Shown: positions 1 to 9,060, counted from the first letter of the stretch. The stretch: DNA of 64,000 nt from Aquabacterium parvum (GCF_001447195.1 NZ_LFRI01000084.1:93004-157003); one strand, 5' to 3'. Numbers and translations are program-made. The notes: generated from the letters alone by a model not told the origin.

Positions 1-27
1 ATCACGCAATTCGGGAAGGAGGATCCT

Positions 28-732
28 GTGACGAAAACCACCGCCTCTGGCACCAAGGCTGCCGCCAAGTCGGCCGGCGCCAAGTCGGCTGCTCCAGCCA
101 AGACCGCTGCGCGCAAGGCGGCCCCAGCCAAGTCCGATTCCCGAGTCGCCACCGAATCTCCTCAAGCTGCAGCGGCCCCTGCCGAAGCAGACGTCAAGTC
201 CCGTACCGTGGCCACGGCCAAACAGCCGGCCAAGAAAACCAGTAGCACCCAAAACGACATGCCTGCAGCCACCACCAAGGTCGACACCAAACTCGCCAGC
301 GCCTGGAAATCCAAGGCCGGTCGCGACCTGAGCGAAGCCGAACTCATGGCCATGCCGGACGCCGAGTACATGAGCGACAAGCAGCTCGACTTCTTCCGCG
401 CTCGCCTGGAAAGCCAGAAGGAAGACCTGCTGTCCAACGCCGGCGAAACGACCGAACACCTGCGCGAGGACACCTCCATCGTGCCCGACCCGGCCGACCG
501 CGCCACCATCGAGGAAGAGCACGCCCTGGAGTTGCGCACCCGCGACCGCGAGCGCAAGCTGCTCAAGAAGATCTCGCAAGCCCTGGTTCGCATCGACAAT
601 GGCGAATACGGCTTCTGCGACGAAACCGGGGAGCCCATCGGCCTGGGTCGTCTGCTGGCCCGCCCCACCGCCACCCTGTCACTGGAAGCCCAGCAGCGTC
701 GCGAACTCAAGCAGAAGATGTTCGGGGACTGA
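28..732 (+). CDS. dksA: DksA-family RNA polymerase-binding transcription factor
   Basis: This is a 234-residue DksA/TraR-family protein, which acts with ppGpp through the RNA polymerase secondary channel. The first ~85 residues are rich in Ala, Lys and Pro, like a histone H1 tail, and are absent from the 151-residue enterobacterial protein. The coiled-coil and C-terminal finger regions follow; the finger reads GFCDETGEPIG and then LLARPTATLSLEAQ. Only the first of the four usual zinc cysteines remains, a pattern I know from other beta- and alphaproteobacterial DksA proteins. The start is GTG, chosen because a strong AAGGAGG Shine-Dalgarno lies at 16-22 and the family match needs no further extension. 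The next gene begins 27 bases downstream in the same direction. The upstream promoter is outside the window. Confidence 0.93.
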   Translation: MTKTTASGTKAAAKSAGAKSAAPAKTAARKAAPAKSDSRVATESPQAAAAPAEADVKSRTVATAKQPAKKTSSTQNDMPAATTKVDTKLASAWKSKAGRDLSEAELMAMPDAEYMSDKQLDFFRARLESQKEDLLSNAGETTEHLREDTSIVPDPADRATIEEEHALELRTRDRERKLLKKISQALVRIDNGEYGFCDETGEPIGLGRLLARPTATLSLEAQQRRELKQKMFGD

Positions 733-759
733 GCCCCCGAACATCCGACCAGGACCGAG

Positions 760-2526
760 ATGAGCAAGGAATCCGGCAGTTTCCTGCGCAAGGTGGCGCG
801 CTTCGTCACCAATCCGACAACGGATTGGTCGGACCTGGACGCGCCCCCCTCTGACGCCGGCGAAAGCGATTACGCCAAGACCGAGATCAAGGCGATGATC
901 GAGCGCAAGCGACGCAACGACTTCGTGCGCAAGCGCGAGCTCGACATGCTGCGCAAGATCCGTCGGGAAGGGCTGAACCCGGATGCCGCGCTGGCGCTCG
1001 GCGGCGCCTCCAACCTCGACCCGGAGTCGCGCCCCCAAAGCGGCGCACGCTCCGACATCGCCGTCAAGGCCAAGATCGACGAGATCGAGCTGCAAATGGT
1101 GGGCATCAGCGCCCGCCCCGCCCCCGTGACACCGTCACAGGCTGCAGGCCTGCCCACGGTGCCCGGGGGATCGGTTGACCTGCCCATCACCGCACCTGAC
1201 CGGCTGAACCCGCCCACCCTGCCATTCGTCGAACATGCACCGACGGTCATGGAGCCTCTCAGGGCGGAGACACCTGCGTACGCGCCTCAAGCAGCCGCCC
1301 TGCCCATCATCGGCGCCACGCTGCCAGGCGGCATCGGCGTTCACGTCACCGAGATGGCCCACGACCCGGAGCTTGACGAGGCCGTCATTGCCTTCGCGAA
1401 TGCCGACTTCGACCAGTGCGAACAGTGCCTGCTCAATTTGGTGCACCCAGGCTCAAGCCGCCACGAACACGCCGACACCTGGCTGGTGCTGTTCGATTTC
1501 TACCGCGCCCTTGACCTGCCCCACAAATTCGACAACCTGGCTGTGTCCTACGCGCAGCAATTCGGCGTGTCCGCCCCTCAGTGGTACTCCCTGCCACAGC
1601 GCGTCGCCGACTTGATCGAATCCGAATCGGCCCACGCCGAGCCAACGGATGCCTCGGCTGGTCGCCCCAGCCTGAGCGAGACGCTCGAATCGACCGACTA
1701 CGAAGGCAGCGGCCCTGTCACCGAAGGGCGCGAATGGGACGCCCCCCAGCCGGGCTGGATCGCGCCCTCCGTCGTGGACCCGGAAGCGCTTGCGCAGCTG
1801 CGCGTGGCCCTGCTTCAGTTGCCTCGCCCGTGGCGCATCGATTGGCAAGGGGTCAACCAGGTCACCCCAGAAGCGGCGCACCAACTCAGCCAGTTGCTGC
1901 AGCAATGGGCCAAGGAGCCCATGGAATTGATCTGGGTGGGGGGGCCGCACCTGCTGAACCTGCTGGAAGACCTGACCCCCACCGGCAGCCGCGACGCCGA
2001 CCCCGCCCATTGGATGCTGCGCCTGGACCTGCTTCGCATGGTCAACCAGCCAGTGGTGTTCGACGAGGTTGCGATCGACTACTGCGTCACCTACGAGCTG
2101 TCGCCGCCATCCTGGGAGCCCACACGCTGCACCGTGCGCGAACAACAAGATGCGGTCAGCGCACCCACGGCTCCCATGTCGCACGTCAGCGATGTCACCA
2201 CGAGCTTCGTCGAGTCGCAACTGCACCAGGAGATCTCCTATGTGCAGGTGGCCGCACTCAACCTGTCCGGCCAGCTGGTGGGCGACATCGGCGCCACCCT
2301 GCAGCGCCTGGACGATCAGCTCGGGGGCAGCGTTTCGCTGGAAGTCGATTGCAGCCACCTGCTGCGCGTCGACTTCATCGCCGCTGGCGACCTGCTGAAC
2401 TGGGTGCTCTCACGTCGTGCGGAGCAACGTCAGGTGTGCTTCCTGAACCCGCACAGGTTGGTGGCGCTGTTCTTCGGCGCCATGGGCATCAACGAGCACG
2501 CCACCGTCAAGCTCCAGATGGTTTGA
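760..2526 (+). CDS. STAS-domain-like protein downstream of dksA
   Basis: This 588-residue soluble protein has no signal peptide or membrane segment. The N-terminal ~100 residues are charged and helical (KRRNDFVRKRELDMLRKIRR), followed by a Pro/Ala-rich linker. Two STAS-like segments are visible near residues 345-430 and 480-588. The second has the alternating strand-helix pattern SLEVDCSHLLRVDFIAAGDL seen in anti-sigma-factor-antagonist folds. Proteins of this layout follow dksA in other Burkholderiales, but I know of no established function. It lies 27 bases after dksA and is probably cotranscribed. A phosphorylatable Ser is not evident at the usual STAS position, so partner switching is only a possibility. 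Confidence 0.8.
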   Translation: MSKESGSFLRKVARFVTNPTTDWSDLDAPPSDAGESDYAKTEIKAMIERKRRNDFVRKRELDMLRKIRREGLNPDAALALGGASNLDPESRPQSGARSDIAVKAKIDEIELQMVGISARPAPVTPSQAAGLPTVPGGSVDLPITAPDRLNPPTLPFVEHAPTVMEPLRAETPAYAPQAAALPIIGATLPGGIGVHVTEMAHDPELDEAVIAFANADFDQCEQCLLNLVHPGSSRHEHADTWLVLFDFYRALDLPHKFDNLAVSYAQQFGVSAPQWYSLPQRVADLIESESAHAEPTDASAGRPSLSETLESTDYEGSGPVTEGREWDAPQPGWIAPSVVDPEALAQLRVALLQLPRPWRIDWQGVNQVTPEAAHQLSQLLQQWAKEPMELIWVGGPHLLNLLEDLTPTGSRDADPAHWMLRLDLLRMVNQPVVFDEVAIDYCVTYELSPPSWEPTRCTVREQQDAVSAPTAPMSHVSDVTTSFVESQLHQEISYVQVAALNLSGQLVGDIGATLQRLDDQLGGSVSLEVDCSHLLRVDFIAAGDLLNWVLSRRAEQRQVCFLNPHRLVALFFGAMGINEHATVKLQMV

Positions 2527-2545
2527 CCCAGCTTCCCCGGAAGCC

Positions 2546-2561
2546 GCGCACCCCTGTGCGC
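2546..2561. terminator. Short hairpin between convergent genes
   Basis: A perfect 6-base stem, GCGCAC-CCCT-GTGCGC, lies in the 50-base gap between the convergent STAS-protein and coaX genes. No U-run follows on either strand, so a terminator role is only plausible. Confidence 0.35.
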
Positions 2562-2576
2562 CGCACCAGGGTCCGG

Positions 2577-3344
2577 TCAACGCGCAGCGGCCAGCGTCAG
2601 CAAGCCCTCGAAAATCAGGTTCTCCACCACCATGGGCTGGAGTTCCTCGACGTGCGTCAGCCGCGACACAGCCCCGCCTGACATGATCAGCAGGGGATCG
2701 CGCCCGGTGCGCACCCGCAGGCGCCTGAGCGATCGCTCGATGGCGCCCGCGATCGCGTCGGTGCCGCCACTCATCAAGGCATCACTGGTGTTGGTGGGAA
2801 AGTCTCGCACCTCGCCGGTGGGCACCTTCAGACCAGCCGTGCCACTCTCCAGGGCCCGGTACATCAAGCCGAAGCCCGGCAGGATCAACCCACCCAGAAA
2901 GCGTCCCCCCGCGTCCACGGCATCCACCGTGACGGCGGTGCCCACCATCACCGCCAGAACAGGCGGCACGTCGTTGGGGGCACACAACAATGCCCGCTGG
3001 CGCGCGCCGATGATCGCTGCCCAGCGGTCGGCGCCCAGCCGTTGAGGGTGCTCGTATCCATTGATCACCCCACCACCCAGGCGAGACGACGACACCCACT
3101 GCGCCTGCAAACCCCAGCCCTCGGTGAGCTGCTCTTCCACCCGTCGCTTGATGGCCTCCCCAGCCACCACACAGCCCAGCATCGCCCGAGGCACCGGCAG
3201 CTGGCGCCAGTGTTCATCCCAGAGGTGATCAATGTCTTCCAGGACCACCGCACCATGCGCCAGCAAATCGGAACCAGGGGCGGGTCGGTCGTAGAGGCCC
3301 CATTTCAAACGGGTGTTGCCGATGTCGATGACGAGGAAGGACAT
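2577..3344 (-). CDS. coaX: Type III pantothenate kinase
   Basis: CoaX phosphorylates pantothenate, the first step of coenzyme A synthesis, and needs a monovalent cation. The 255-residue protein starts [16 protein letters not shown], the phosphate-binding DxGNT motif of the family. The [11 protein letters not shown] motif is at about residues 100-110, followed by [13 protein letters not shown] and [12 protein letters not shown] chose the ATG at 3344 because an in-frame extension to 3428 adds 28 residues ahead of the conserved N-terminal strand. It converges on the STAS-protein gene and diverges from the chalcone-isomerase-like gene. The often-adjacent birA is not present here. Confidence 0.93.
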   Translation of the reverse strand: MSFLVIDIGNTRLKWGLYDRPAPGSDLLAHGAVVLEDIDHLWDEHWRQLPVPRAMLGCVVAGEAIKRRVEEQLTEGWGLQAQWVSSSRLGGGVINGYEHPQRLGADRWAAIIGARQRALLCAPNDVPPVLAVMVGTAVTVDAVDAGGRFLGGLILPGFGLMYRALESGTAGLKVPTGEVRDFPTNTSDALMSGGTDAIAGAIERSLRRLRVRTGRDPLLIMSGGAVSRLTHVEELQPMVVENLIFEGLLTLAAAR

Positions 3345-3554
3345 GGAAAAGGGCGCAGGCCCGGCAGGCCCACAGAAACAGGACAGAGCGCCATTGTCGC
3401 GCATGGTGGCTGTGACAACCGCTTGCAAGCCTCATCAAGAGATGGCGCATACTCCCACCCGCGCTTCGCCGCTGTCGTGAAATATGACCACGCGTGATGT
3501 CTGATGGCCCGGCGGCGCAACGCCTTTCCCGATCAACCGCCAACCGGAACCCGC

Positions 3555-4136
3555 ATGTTCAAGCTGATCCCCGCATGGGCCCTGGCCCTGCTGTCCGCCC
3601 TCACCTTCCAAGCCCACGCCGCCGTGGAAGTGCGCGGCGTCAAATTCGCCGATACCACCACCGTCGCTGGACAAGCTTTGCAGCTCAATGGCGCGGGCGT
3701 GCGAGTGAAGGTCATCATCGACGTCTACGCCGCCGGCCTGTACGTGGGCAAGCGCGACGCTTCTGCGCAGGCATTGCTCAGCCAGCCCGGCGCCAAGAGC
3801 ATGCAGATCGTGCTGTTGCGCGACCTCACCGGCGAAGACTTCGCCGACGCCATGATCAAAGGCTTTCACAAGAACAACTCGGATGCCGACGTGGCCCGAT
3901 TCCAAGGCCGGCTGGACGAGTTGCGCAAGACGATGGTGTCCTTTGGCACCGTCAAGAAAGGCACGGCGATCCAGCTCAACCTCGTGCCTGGCGCCGGCAT
4001 CCGGACGCTGGTGGACGGAGCTCAGAAGGGCTCGGACATCCAGGGCGATGATTTCTATGCTGCCTTGCTCAAAATCTGGCTGGGCGCCAAGCCCGTTGAC
4101 GACGACCTCAAGACGGGTTTGCTGAGCGCGAAGTGA
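3555..4136 (+). CDS. Periplasmic chalcone-isomerase-like protein
   Basis: This 193-residue precursor has a signal peptide (MFKLIPAWALALLSALTF, probably cut after QAHA). The mature part matches the chalcone-isomerase-like fold of bacteria: VRGVKFADTTTVAGQALQLNGAG, then VKVIIDVYAAGLYVGK, and a long C-terminal helix ending in a GDDFYAALLKIWLG segment. The bacterial members are not known to act on flavonoids, and no enzymatic role is assigned here. An upstream GTG/ATG at 3504 would put 17 residues before the signal peptide, so the ATG at 3555 is preferred. The gene stands alone between divergent coaX and the HDOD gene, with its own terminator. Confidence 0.82.
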   Translation: MFKLIPAWALALLSALTFQAHAAVEVRGVKFADTTTVAGQALQLNGAGVRVKVIIDVYAAGLYVGKRDASAQALLSQPGAKSMQIVLLRDLTGEDFADAMIKGFHKNNSDADVARFQGRLDELRKTMVSFGTVKKGTAIQLNLVPGAGIRTLVDGAQKGSDIQGDDFYAALLKIWLGAKPVDDDLKTGLLSAK

Positions 4137-4175
4137 ACCAGACACAGGCTCGCGCATGAGGGGGCCTTGCGAAAT

Positions 4176-4207
4176 GGCCGGTGCGGTGAGAACTGCATCG
4201 GCCTTTT
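4176..4207 (+). terminator. Rho-independent terminator after the chalcone-isomerase-like gene
   Basis: The nine-base stem GGCCGGTGC / GCATCGGCC, with one G-U pair and a 10-base loop, is followed directly by TTTT. It sits 40 bases after the stop codon. Confidence 0.65.
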
Positions 4208-4276
4208 GCCTTATTTCGGTGCACCAGTCGGGCCCGCAAAGGCTAACCTAGCCCAAAACTCACCCAAGGCCCGACC

Positions 4277-5119
4277 ATGATCCAGCAGCCGCTCCCCACC
4301 CTGGCAGCCTGGGTGGAGGCCTTTGCGAACGCGGACATCCCCATCCTGTCGGAATCGGCCTCCGAGATCGCCCTGCTGAGCGAGATCGAAGAAGCGCGGG
4401 GCAACATGGATGCCCACACGATCGCCGAGAGCCTGGAAAACGACCCGCTGACCACCCTGAGGGTGCTCGTGCACGTCTCGCGCTATTGCACCCGCCTGAG
4501 CGTCGAGCCACCCGAGACGCTGGTGGGCGCCCTGGTCATGCTGGGCGTGGGGCCGTTTTTCAGCGTCTTCTCCGAGCCACTGGATGTCGAGACCGCGCTG
4601 GCCCATCGACCAGAGGCCATCGAAGGCCTGGCGCAGGTGGTGCAACGCTCGCGCCGAGCAGCCCATTTCGCCCTGGGTTTCGCACTCAAACGCCAGGACC
4701 AGGACGTCGTCGTCATCCAGGAGGCCGCCCTGCTGCACGCATTCGCGGAGATGCTGCTTTGGTGTCACGCCTCCTCGCTGATGCTGGAGATCACCCATCG
4801 GCTCAAAACCGATCACACCTTGCGCTCAGCTGCGGTCCAGCAAGAGGTGCTGGGCATCCGGATCGACGACCTCGCACAAGAGTTGATGCGGCGCTGGCAG
4901 TTGCCGGATCTGCTGATCCATTGCTCTGACGAGCGTTTGGCCAACGACCCGAAGGTGCGCAATGTCACGCTGGGTGTGCGCATCGCGCGCCACACGCAGC
5001 ACGGCTGGGACGACCCACATTGTCTGGCTGCGTTGCCAGACGACGCCCGAGACGTCGGGCAACTGCTCAACATCGCCCCGGAAGCGGCCCATCGCCTCAT
5101 CCGGGGATTGGACGCCTGA
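4277..5119 (+). CDS. HDOD-domain protein
   Basis: This 280-residue soluble protein fits the HDOD family, the HD-related output domain often found in bacterial signalling proteins. The domain runs from about residue 15 (IPILSESASEIALLSEIEE) through NDPLTTLRVLVHVSRY to the helix containing ALLHAFAEMLLW. The His-Asp metal pair of true HD phosphohydrolases is absent, as is normal for HDOD. No receiver, GGDEF or EAL domain is attached. Its stop codon ends one base before the stop codon of the convergent peptidase gene. The input it answers to cannot be read from the sequence. Confidence 0.82.
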   Translation: MIQQPLPTLAAWVEAFANADIPILSESASEIALLSEIEEARGNMDAHTIAESLENDPLTTLRVLVHVSRYCTRLSVEPPETLVGALVMLGVGPFFSVFSEPLDVETALAHRPEAIEGLAQVVQRSRRAAHFALGFALKRQDQDVVVIQEAALLHAFAEMLLWCHASSLMLEITHRLKTDHTLRSAAVQQEVLGIRIDDLAQELMRRWQLPDLLIHCSDERLANDPKVRNVTLGVRIARHTQHGWDDPHCLAALPDDARDVGQLLNIAPEAAHRLIRGLDA

Positions 5120-6070
5120 TCAGCGCACGCCCGCGGCCCCTCGCATCGCCTGCACGGCACCGCCGCCGATGGCCGCACCAAAACGTTTGGCCAGGCGCTC
5201 GGCCAGGTTTTCCTTCTGTGTGTAATCAACGATGTCTTCTGCTTTGATCACGTCGCGCGCGACATGGTCCAGGCTGCCCAGCTGATCGGCCAGACCCTGG
5301 TTCACAGCTTCTTCGCCATTCCAGAACAGGCCCGAGAAAGTGTCTGGGGTTTCCTTGAGCGCCTTGCCACGCCCCTGACGCACCACCTTGATGAACTGCT
5401 GGTGGATCTGATCCAGCATGGTCTGCGCCAACTCGGCCTGCTCGGGCTTGAGTGGCGAGTAAGGATCGAGCATGCCCTTGTTGCTGCCTGCGGTCATCAA
5501 ACGCCGCTCGATGCCCAGTTTTTCCATCGTGCCGACGAAGCCAAAACCATCCATCAACACGCCAATGGAGCCGACGATGGACGCCTTGTCCACGAAGATC
5601 CGATCGGCCGACACGGCGATGTAGTAGGCAGCCGAGGCGCACATTTCCTCGCAGACGGCATACACCTTCTTCTTGTGCAAGGCCTTGAGTCGGCGCACTT
5701 CGTCGTTGACCAGCCCGGCCTGCACTGGGCTGCCTCCGGGTGAATTGATGCGCAAGACGACGGCCTGCGCGCCCGCGTCCTCGAAGGCGCTGCGAAGTGC
5801 CGTCATGAGGTTGTCGGCGCTGGCTTCGGTCTCGCTGGCGATTTCACCGCGCACCTCGACCAAGGCTGTGTGAGGCGTGACCGGCGTGTGCGCAGCGGAG
5901 CCGGACTCCCAAGCGGCCCAGGCCGCCGAGAACGCGACGCCCAACCAGATCAGGCGCCACAACCAGCGCCAGCGGGCATCCCGCTTCTGTTGCGCCAGGT
6001 AGGCGCGAGCAAGGTCGGTGAACAAGGCCGCCTGGGCCTGAGCTTTGGGATCTTGGGTGTCCATGGACAT
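5120..6070 (-). CDS. sppA: S49-family signal peptide peptidase (SppA-like)
   Basis: This 316-residue inner-membrane serine peptidase probably degrades cleaved signal peptides. An N-terminal cytoplasmic stretch is followed by one membrane helix at about residues 38-58 (LIWLGVAFSAAWAAWESG). The catalytic region has VLRINSPGGSP, then the nucleophile Ser in EEMCASAAYYIA and the general-base Lys in GSNKGMLDPYSPL. This is the short, single-domain type of SppA. Two ATGs two codons apart (6070 and 6064) are possible. It ends the leftward group rluC, gph, Rieske, sppA, and its stop abuts the convergent HDOD stop. Confidence 0.9.
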   Translation of the reverse strand: MSMDTQDPKAQAQAALFTDLARAYLAQQKRDARWRWLWRLIWLGVAFSAAWAAWESGSAAHTPVTPHTALVEVRGEIASETEASADNLMTALRSAFEDAGAQAVVLRINSPGGSPVQAGLVNDEVRRLKALHKKKVYAVCEEMCASAAYYIAVSADRIFVDKASIVGSIGVLMDGFGFVGTMEKLGIERRLMTAGSNKGMLDPYSPLKPEQAELAQTMLDQIHQQFIKVVRQGRGKALKETPDTFSGLFWNGEEAVNQGLADQLGSLDHVARDVIKAEDIVDYTQKENLAERLAKRFGAAIGGGAVQAMRGAAGVR

Positions 6071-6088
6071 GGTCTGGGTTGGCCGTCG

Positions 6089-6469
6089 TCAGAGCGGCGG
6101 TTGGATGCGATCGGAAGGATACCAATGCACCTGGCCCCCTTCCTCCTTGAGTTCAATGGCGTGCAACCGTGCGCCGCGGCAGGGGCCCATGACGCAGTGC
6201 CCACTGGGCGGCTCGTACAGCGCGCCGTGCACCGAGCAGATGATGAAGCGACGTTCCTGATCCCAGAACTGGCCGGGCTGCCAATCCATCTCGGCTGGCA
6301 CGTGGGCACAGCGATTGACGTAGGCCACCGCGACCCCATTGAAGCGCAAGGCAAAGGCCTGGGCGCTGCGCCCGAACTCCAGGATGTCGAAGGTGACCGC
6401 GTCACCGCGCTCCTTGAGCTCGCCGGAGGCGCAAAGCGGTTGCGGCTCGAGGCACTTGGGCTCAGGCAT
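6089..6469 (-). CDS. Rieske-type [2Fe-2S] protein
   Basis: A 126-residue small Rieske protein. The cluster ligands are visible as VNRCAHVPAEMDW and IICSVHGALYEP, the CxH and CxxH pairs. It lacks a membrane anchor, so it is a soluble ferredoxin-like electron carrier; its redox partner is unknown. The ATG at 6469 is preferred because it overlaps the end of gph by 8 bases, which suggests translational coupling. A longer frame to 6535 has no family support. Confidence 0.85.
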   Translation of the reverse strand: MPEPKCLEPQPLCASGELKERGDAVTFDILEFGRSAQAFALRFNGVAVAYVNRCAHVPAEMDWQPGQFWDQERRFIICSVHGALYEPPSGHCVMGPCRGARLHAIELKEEGGQVHWYPSDRIQPPL

Positions 6470-7151
6470 GCCGGGCCAGCCAATCGTGAAGCTCGGCCGT
6501 GGCGTGGGCAACGAAGCGGGTCGGGTAATCTGCAAAAGCGGCCGGCTCGTGCGCCCCGTAGCTCACGGCGATGCTGTGCGCCCCGGCGTTGACCGCCAGC
6601 TGCAAGTCGTGCGTGGTGTCGCCGATCATCAAGGTGCGCTCAGGCTCGACGCCGAACTCGGCCATCAGCTCCAGCAACATGCGCGGGTGCGGCTTGGAGA
6701 CGGTCTCGTCTGCGGTGCGGGTGCCATCGAACATGCCATGCAACTCGACATGCCCCAGGGCCTCGTTCAGACCGGAGCGCGACTTGCCGGTGGCCACGGC
6801 CAGCCAATGATTTCGCGCTTTCAGGGCCTGCAGCATGGGCAGCACGCCTTCGAAAAGACTGAGCTCGTGCTGGCGGTTGAAGTAGTGGTGCCGGTAGCGC
6901 AGGCCCAACTCAGGCACGCGCTCGGGCGCCAGGGTGGGCGCAACATGGGCCAGGGCATCGTGCAGGCCCAGGCCGATCACGTAAGCCGCAGCTTGCGACG
7001 AAGGCACAGGCAACCCCAGGTCGGCGCAGGCGGACTGGATGCAGCGCACGATCAGGGCCGTGGAGTCGTACAGGGTGCCATCCCAATCGAAGACGATCAG
7101 GTCATAGGCGCGCGGTCTCAGGCCGCTGTCGGTGCCGTTGGTAGAGCTCAT
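6462..7151 (-). CDS. gph: HAD-family phosphatase, phosphoglycolate phosphatase-like
   Basis: The 229-residue protein has the HAD motifs in order: FDWDGTLYDS near residue 20 (nucleophile Asp), LAVATGKSRSGL near residue 117, the Lys in VSKPHPRML, and MIGDTTHDLQLA near residue 175. The helical cap between motifs I and II is the Gph/PGP type. It probably hydrolyses 2-phosphoglycolate or a related small phosphate ester. It lies 26 bases downstream of rluC, a pairing common in Betaproteobacteria, and overlaps the Rieske gene. The exact substrate is not certain. Confidence 0.87.
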   Translation of the reverse strand: MSSTNGTDSGLRPRAYDLIVFDWDGTLYDSTALIVRCIQSACADLGLPVPSSQAAAYVIGLGLHDALAHVAPTLAPERVPELGLRYRHHYFNRQHELSLFEGVLPMLQALKARNHWLAVATGKSRSGLNEALGHVELHGMFDGTRTADETVSKPHPRMLLELMAEFGVEPERTLMIGDTTHDLQLAVNAGAHSIAVSYGAHEPAAFADYPTRFVAHATAELHDWLARHA

Positions 7152-7177
7152 GCTCGCGACTGTATCGCCTGCGGGGC

Positions 7178-8341
7178 TCAGCCGCGTGACACCCCGGGCT
7201 TGGCTGCCGGTTTGGCCGATGTCAAGGCAGCCAGCAGGGACAGACAGGCAGGCGGCAAAGGCGCTTCAAAAGTCAACTCGTCGCCGCTGACGGGGTGCGG
7301 CAAGCGCAGGTAGCGGGCGTGCAGGAACATGCGGTCCCAGCGGCCATCGGGCAGGCGCAGTCGGTCCACCCCGGGCACCGCACCTTCGCCGCCACGCGCC
7401 AGGGCCTTGTTGAGCACGAAGTCACCGTATTTTTCGTCCCCCACGATGCCGTGGCCTTCGTGCGACAGGTGCACGCGAATCTGGTGGGTGCGACCGGTCT
7501 TGATGGTGACATCGAGCAGGCTGAAAGCGTCGAAGCGCTTGACCACCGAGACCAGCGAAATCGAACGTCGGCCATCATCGTCGTCGCCCGCCACGGCCTT
7601 GACCCGCCGCTCGCCTTCCGCCGTCAGGAACTTGTGCAACGCCACATCGACCACCTTCTTTTTTTCGGGCCACTGGCCACAAACCAGCGCCGCGTAGGTC
7701 TTGTGGGCTGTGCGGTGGCGAAAGCAATCCTGGAGGGTGACGAGCGCGCTGCGCTTTTTGGCGATGACCAACACGCCCGAGGTTTCCTTGTCGAGGCGGT
7801 GAACCAACGCCAGGAGCCTGGCCTGCGGGCGGGCTCGGCGAAGTTGCTCGATCACGCCGAAGCTCACCCCACTGCCACCGTGCACGGCGACACCGGCCGG
7901 CTTGTCGATGACCAGCATGACATCGTCTTCGAACAACACCGGGAACTCTCGGGCGGGCACAGCCGAGGCCTCGTCGGTCGGCTTTTCCGTCAGGCGCAAT
8001 GGGGGCACGCGCACCTCGTCGCCCAGGGCCAGGCGGGTGTCGGCCGAGGCGCGGCCCTTGTTCACGCGAACCTCGCCGCTGCGAATGATGCGGTAGACGA
8101 GGGTTTTCGGGGCGCCCTTGAGCACCTTGATGAGGAAATTGTCGAGGCGTTGGTCGGCGCTGCCTTCGTCAATGACCAGGCGCTGGACGCTGGCGACAGA
8201 TTGCGGGCGGGGAGAACTGGCTGCCAGGGTTTCGGCAACAGGACGGGAGGGGGTTGCGTCGGTGGGTTTTCGTGCCGCCTTTTTCGCGGCCATTCCCGAG
8301 CGCCCGGTTGCTTTTTTCGCACCTATAATGGTTTGAGCCAC
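7178..8341 (-). CDS. rluC: 23S rRNA pseudouridine synthase RluC
   Basis: The 387-residue protein has an S4 RNA-binding domain at about residues 60-115 (RLDNFLIKVLKGAPKTLVYR). The RluA-type catalytic domain follows, with the nucleophile Asp in LALVHRLDKETSGVLV and the RTHQIRVHLSHEGHGIVGD motif. In E. coli RluC modifies U955, U2504 and U2580 of 23S rRNA. About 45 Lys/Ala-rich residues precede the S4 domain. The start is GTG at 8341; no good Shine-Dalgarno is seen there or before the in-frame ATG at 8293, so the true N-terminus is uncertain. It is divergent from rne, an arrangement conserved in proteobacteria. Confidence 0.92.
   Translation of the reverse strand: MAQTIIGAKKATGRSGMAAKKAARKPTDATPSRPVAETLAASSPRPQSVASVQRLVIDEGSADQRLDNFLIKVLKGAPKTLVYRIIRSGEVRVNKGRASADTRLALGDEVRVPPLRLTEKPTDEASAVPAREFPVLFEDDVMLVIDKPAGVAVHGGSGVSFGVIEQLRRARPQARLLALVHRLDKETSGVLVIAKKRSALVTLQDCFRHRTAHKTYAALVCGQWPEKKKVVDVALHKFLTAEGERRVKAVAGDDDDGRRSISLVSVVKRFDAFSLLDVTIKTGRTHQIRVHLSHEGHGIVGDEKYGDFVLNKALARGGEGAVPGVDRLRLPDGRWDRMFLHARYLRLPHPVSGDELTFEAPLPPACLSLLAALTSAKPAAKPGVSRG
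8324..8329 (+). promoter_or_regulatory. Candidate -10 element for rne
   Basis: A perfect TATAAT stands in GC-rich sequence just inside the 5' end of rluC, reading towards rne. No convincing -35 lies 16-18 bases upstream. If used, the rne transcript would carry an untranslated leader of about 725 nt. Confidence 0.4.
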
Positions 8342-9060
8342 GTTGTGTGTCTTGTGTGAGGGTTTGTTTGCGGAATCTGCGTTCAGCGAGTTTCGCCAGT
8401 CAATCTCTCACCCAGGCGCTTGCCGCAGCAAACCGCATTTTACCGACGAGCCGGTTGCTGCAGGTGCCACGATGGGGCCCGGCGGGGTGTCCCGCCACCA
8501 GTATGGCCATGCAGCAGTCGCCCTCCCTGAAGAGGTTCACCCAAGGTGTGAATTTGTCGGGTCGAGTGGCTGTCAGAGCCAATGTCGATCGAACCACGTT
8601 CAAGGTTGTTGGGCCCCAGCGCCCGCTTCGCCGGCTTGCCGGTGCCGCACGCTGAGGCCCGTGTCGAGTGAATCACACGTGTCCCGGACTGTTTCGCACA
8701 CCGCCCTTTCCACCCGCTCGCAGCAAGACGCCCGCCATCCGGCCGTTGGTGTGCTGTGCGGCCGGTGGCTGGCGCATCGTGTGGGCGTCCAGGCAGCCGC
8801 CCCTTTCCATGTCCGCGCCCCCATGCCCAAGGCATGGAGCCGGCGGACGCCATCCGGCTGTCGCCAGACCCTGTCCTTCACCCCGGCACACGCGCCCCTG
8901 ACGTCCGACCCGCTCTGGCGGGCCTGACGTCCAAGGCAATTCCTTCGGTTCTTCGTCGTTGCTCGCGCATGCAAGCTGCCGCTGACCTTCGGGTCGGGGG
9001 CGACTGGAGACATGTCTCGGTGCCATCCCGAGCTGTCTCCGTTGCAGAAATGGAGCACCC
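8342..9060 (+). other. Long non-coding leader/intergenic region upstream of rne
   Basis: This 719-base stretch between divergent rluC and rne has no open frame with family resemblance. RNase E mRNAs are known to carry long 5' UTRs used in autoregulation (361 nt in E. coli). The segment just before the start codon contains a strong hairpin (listed separately) and a GGAG Shine-Dalgarno at 9052-9055, five bases before the ATG. No Rfam-type element is recognised. Confidence 0.55.
9006..9040 (+). promoter_or_regulatory. Stem-loop in the rne leader
   Basis: The outer stem GGAGACA (9006-9012) / TGTCTCC (9034-9040) encloses an inner stem CTCGG (9016-9020) / CCGAG (9028-9032) with a 7-base loop. That gives twelve base pairs, ending 20 bases before the rne start codon. 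Its position resembles the leader hairpins that mediate rne autoregulation in enterobacteria, but the sequences are not shared and the role is inferred. Confidence 0.5.

Noticed and set aside
8343..8927. Open frame within the rne leader
   Set aside because: Cys/Ser/Arg-rich translation without ribosome binding site or resemblance to a protein; better read as untranslated leader.
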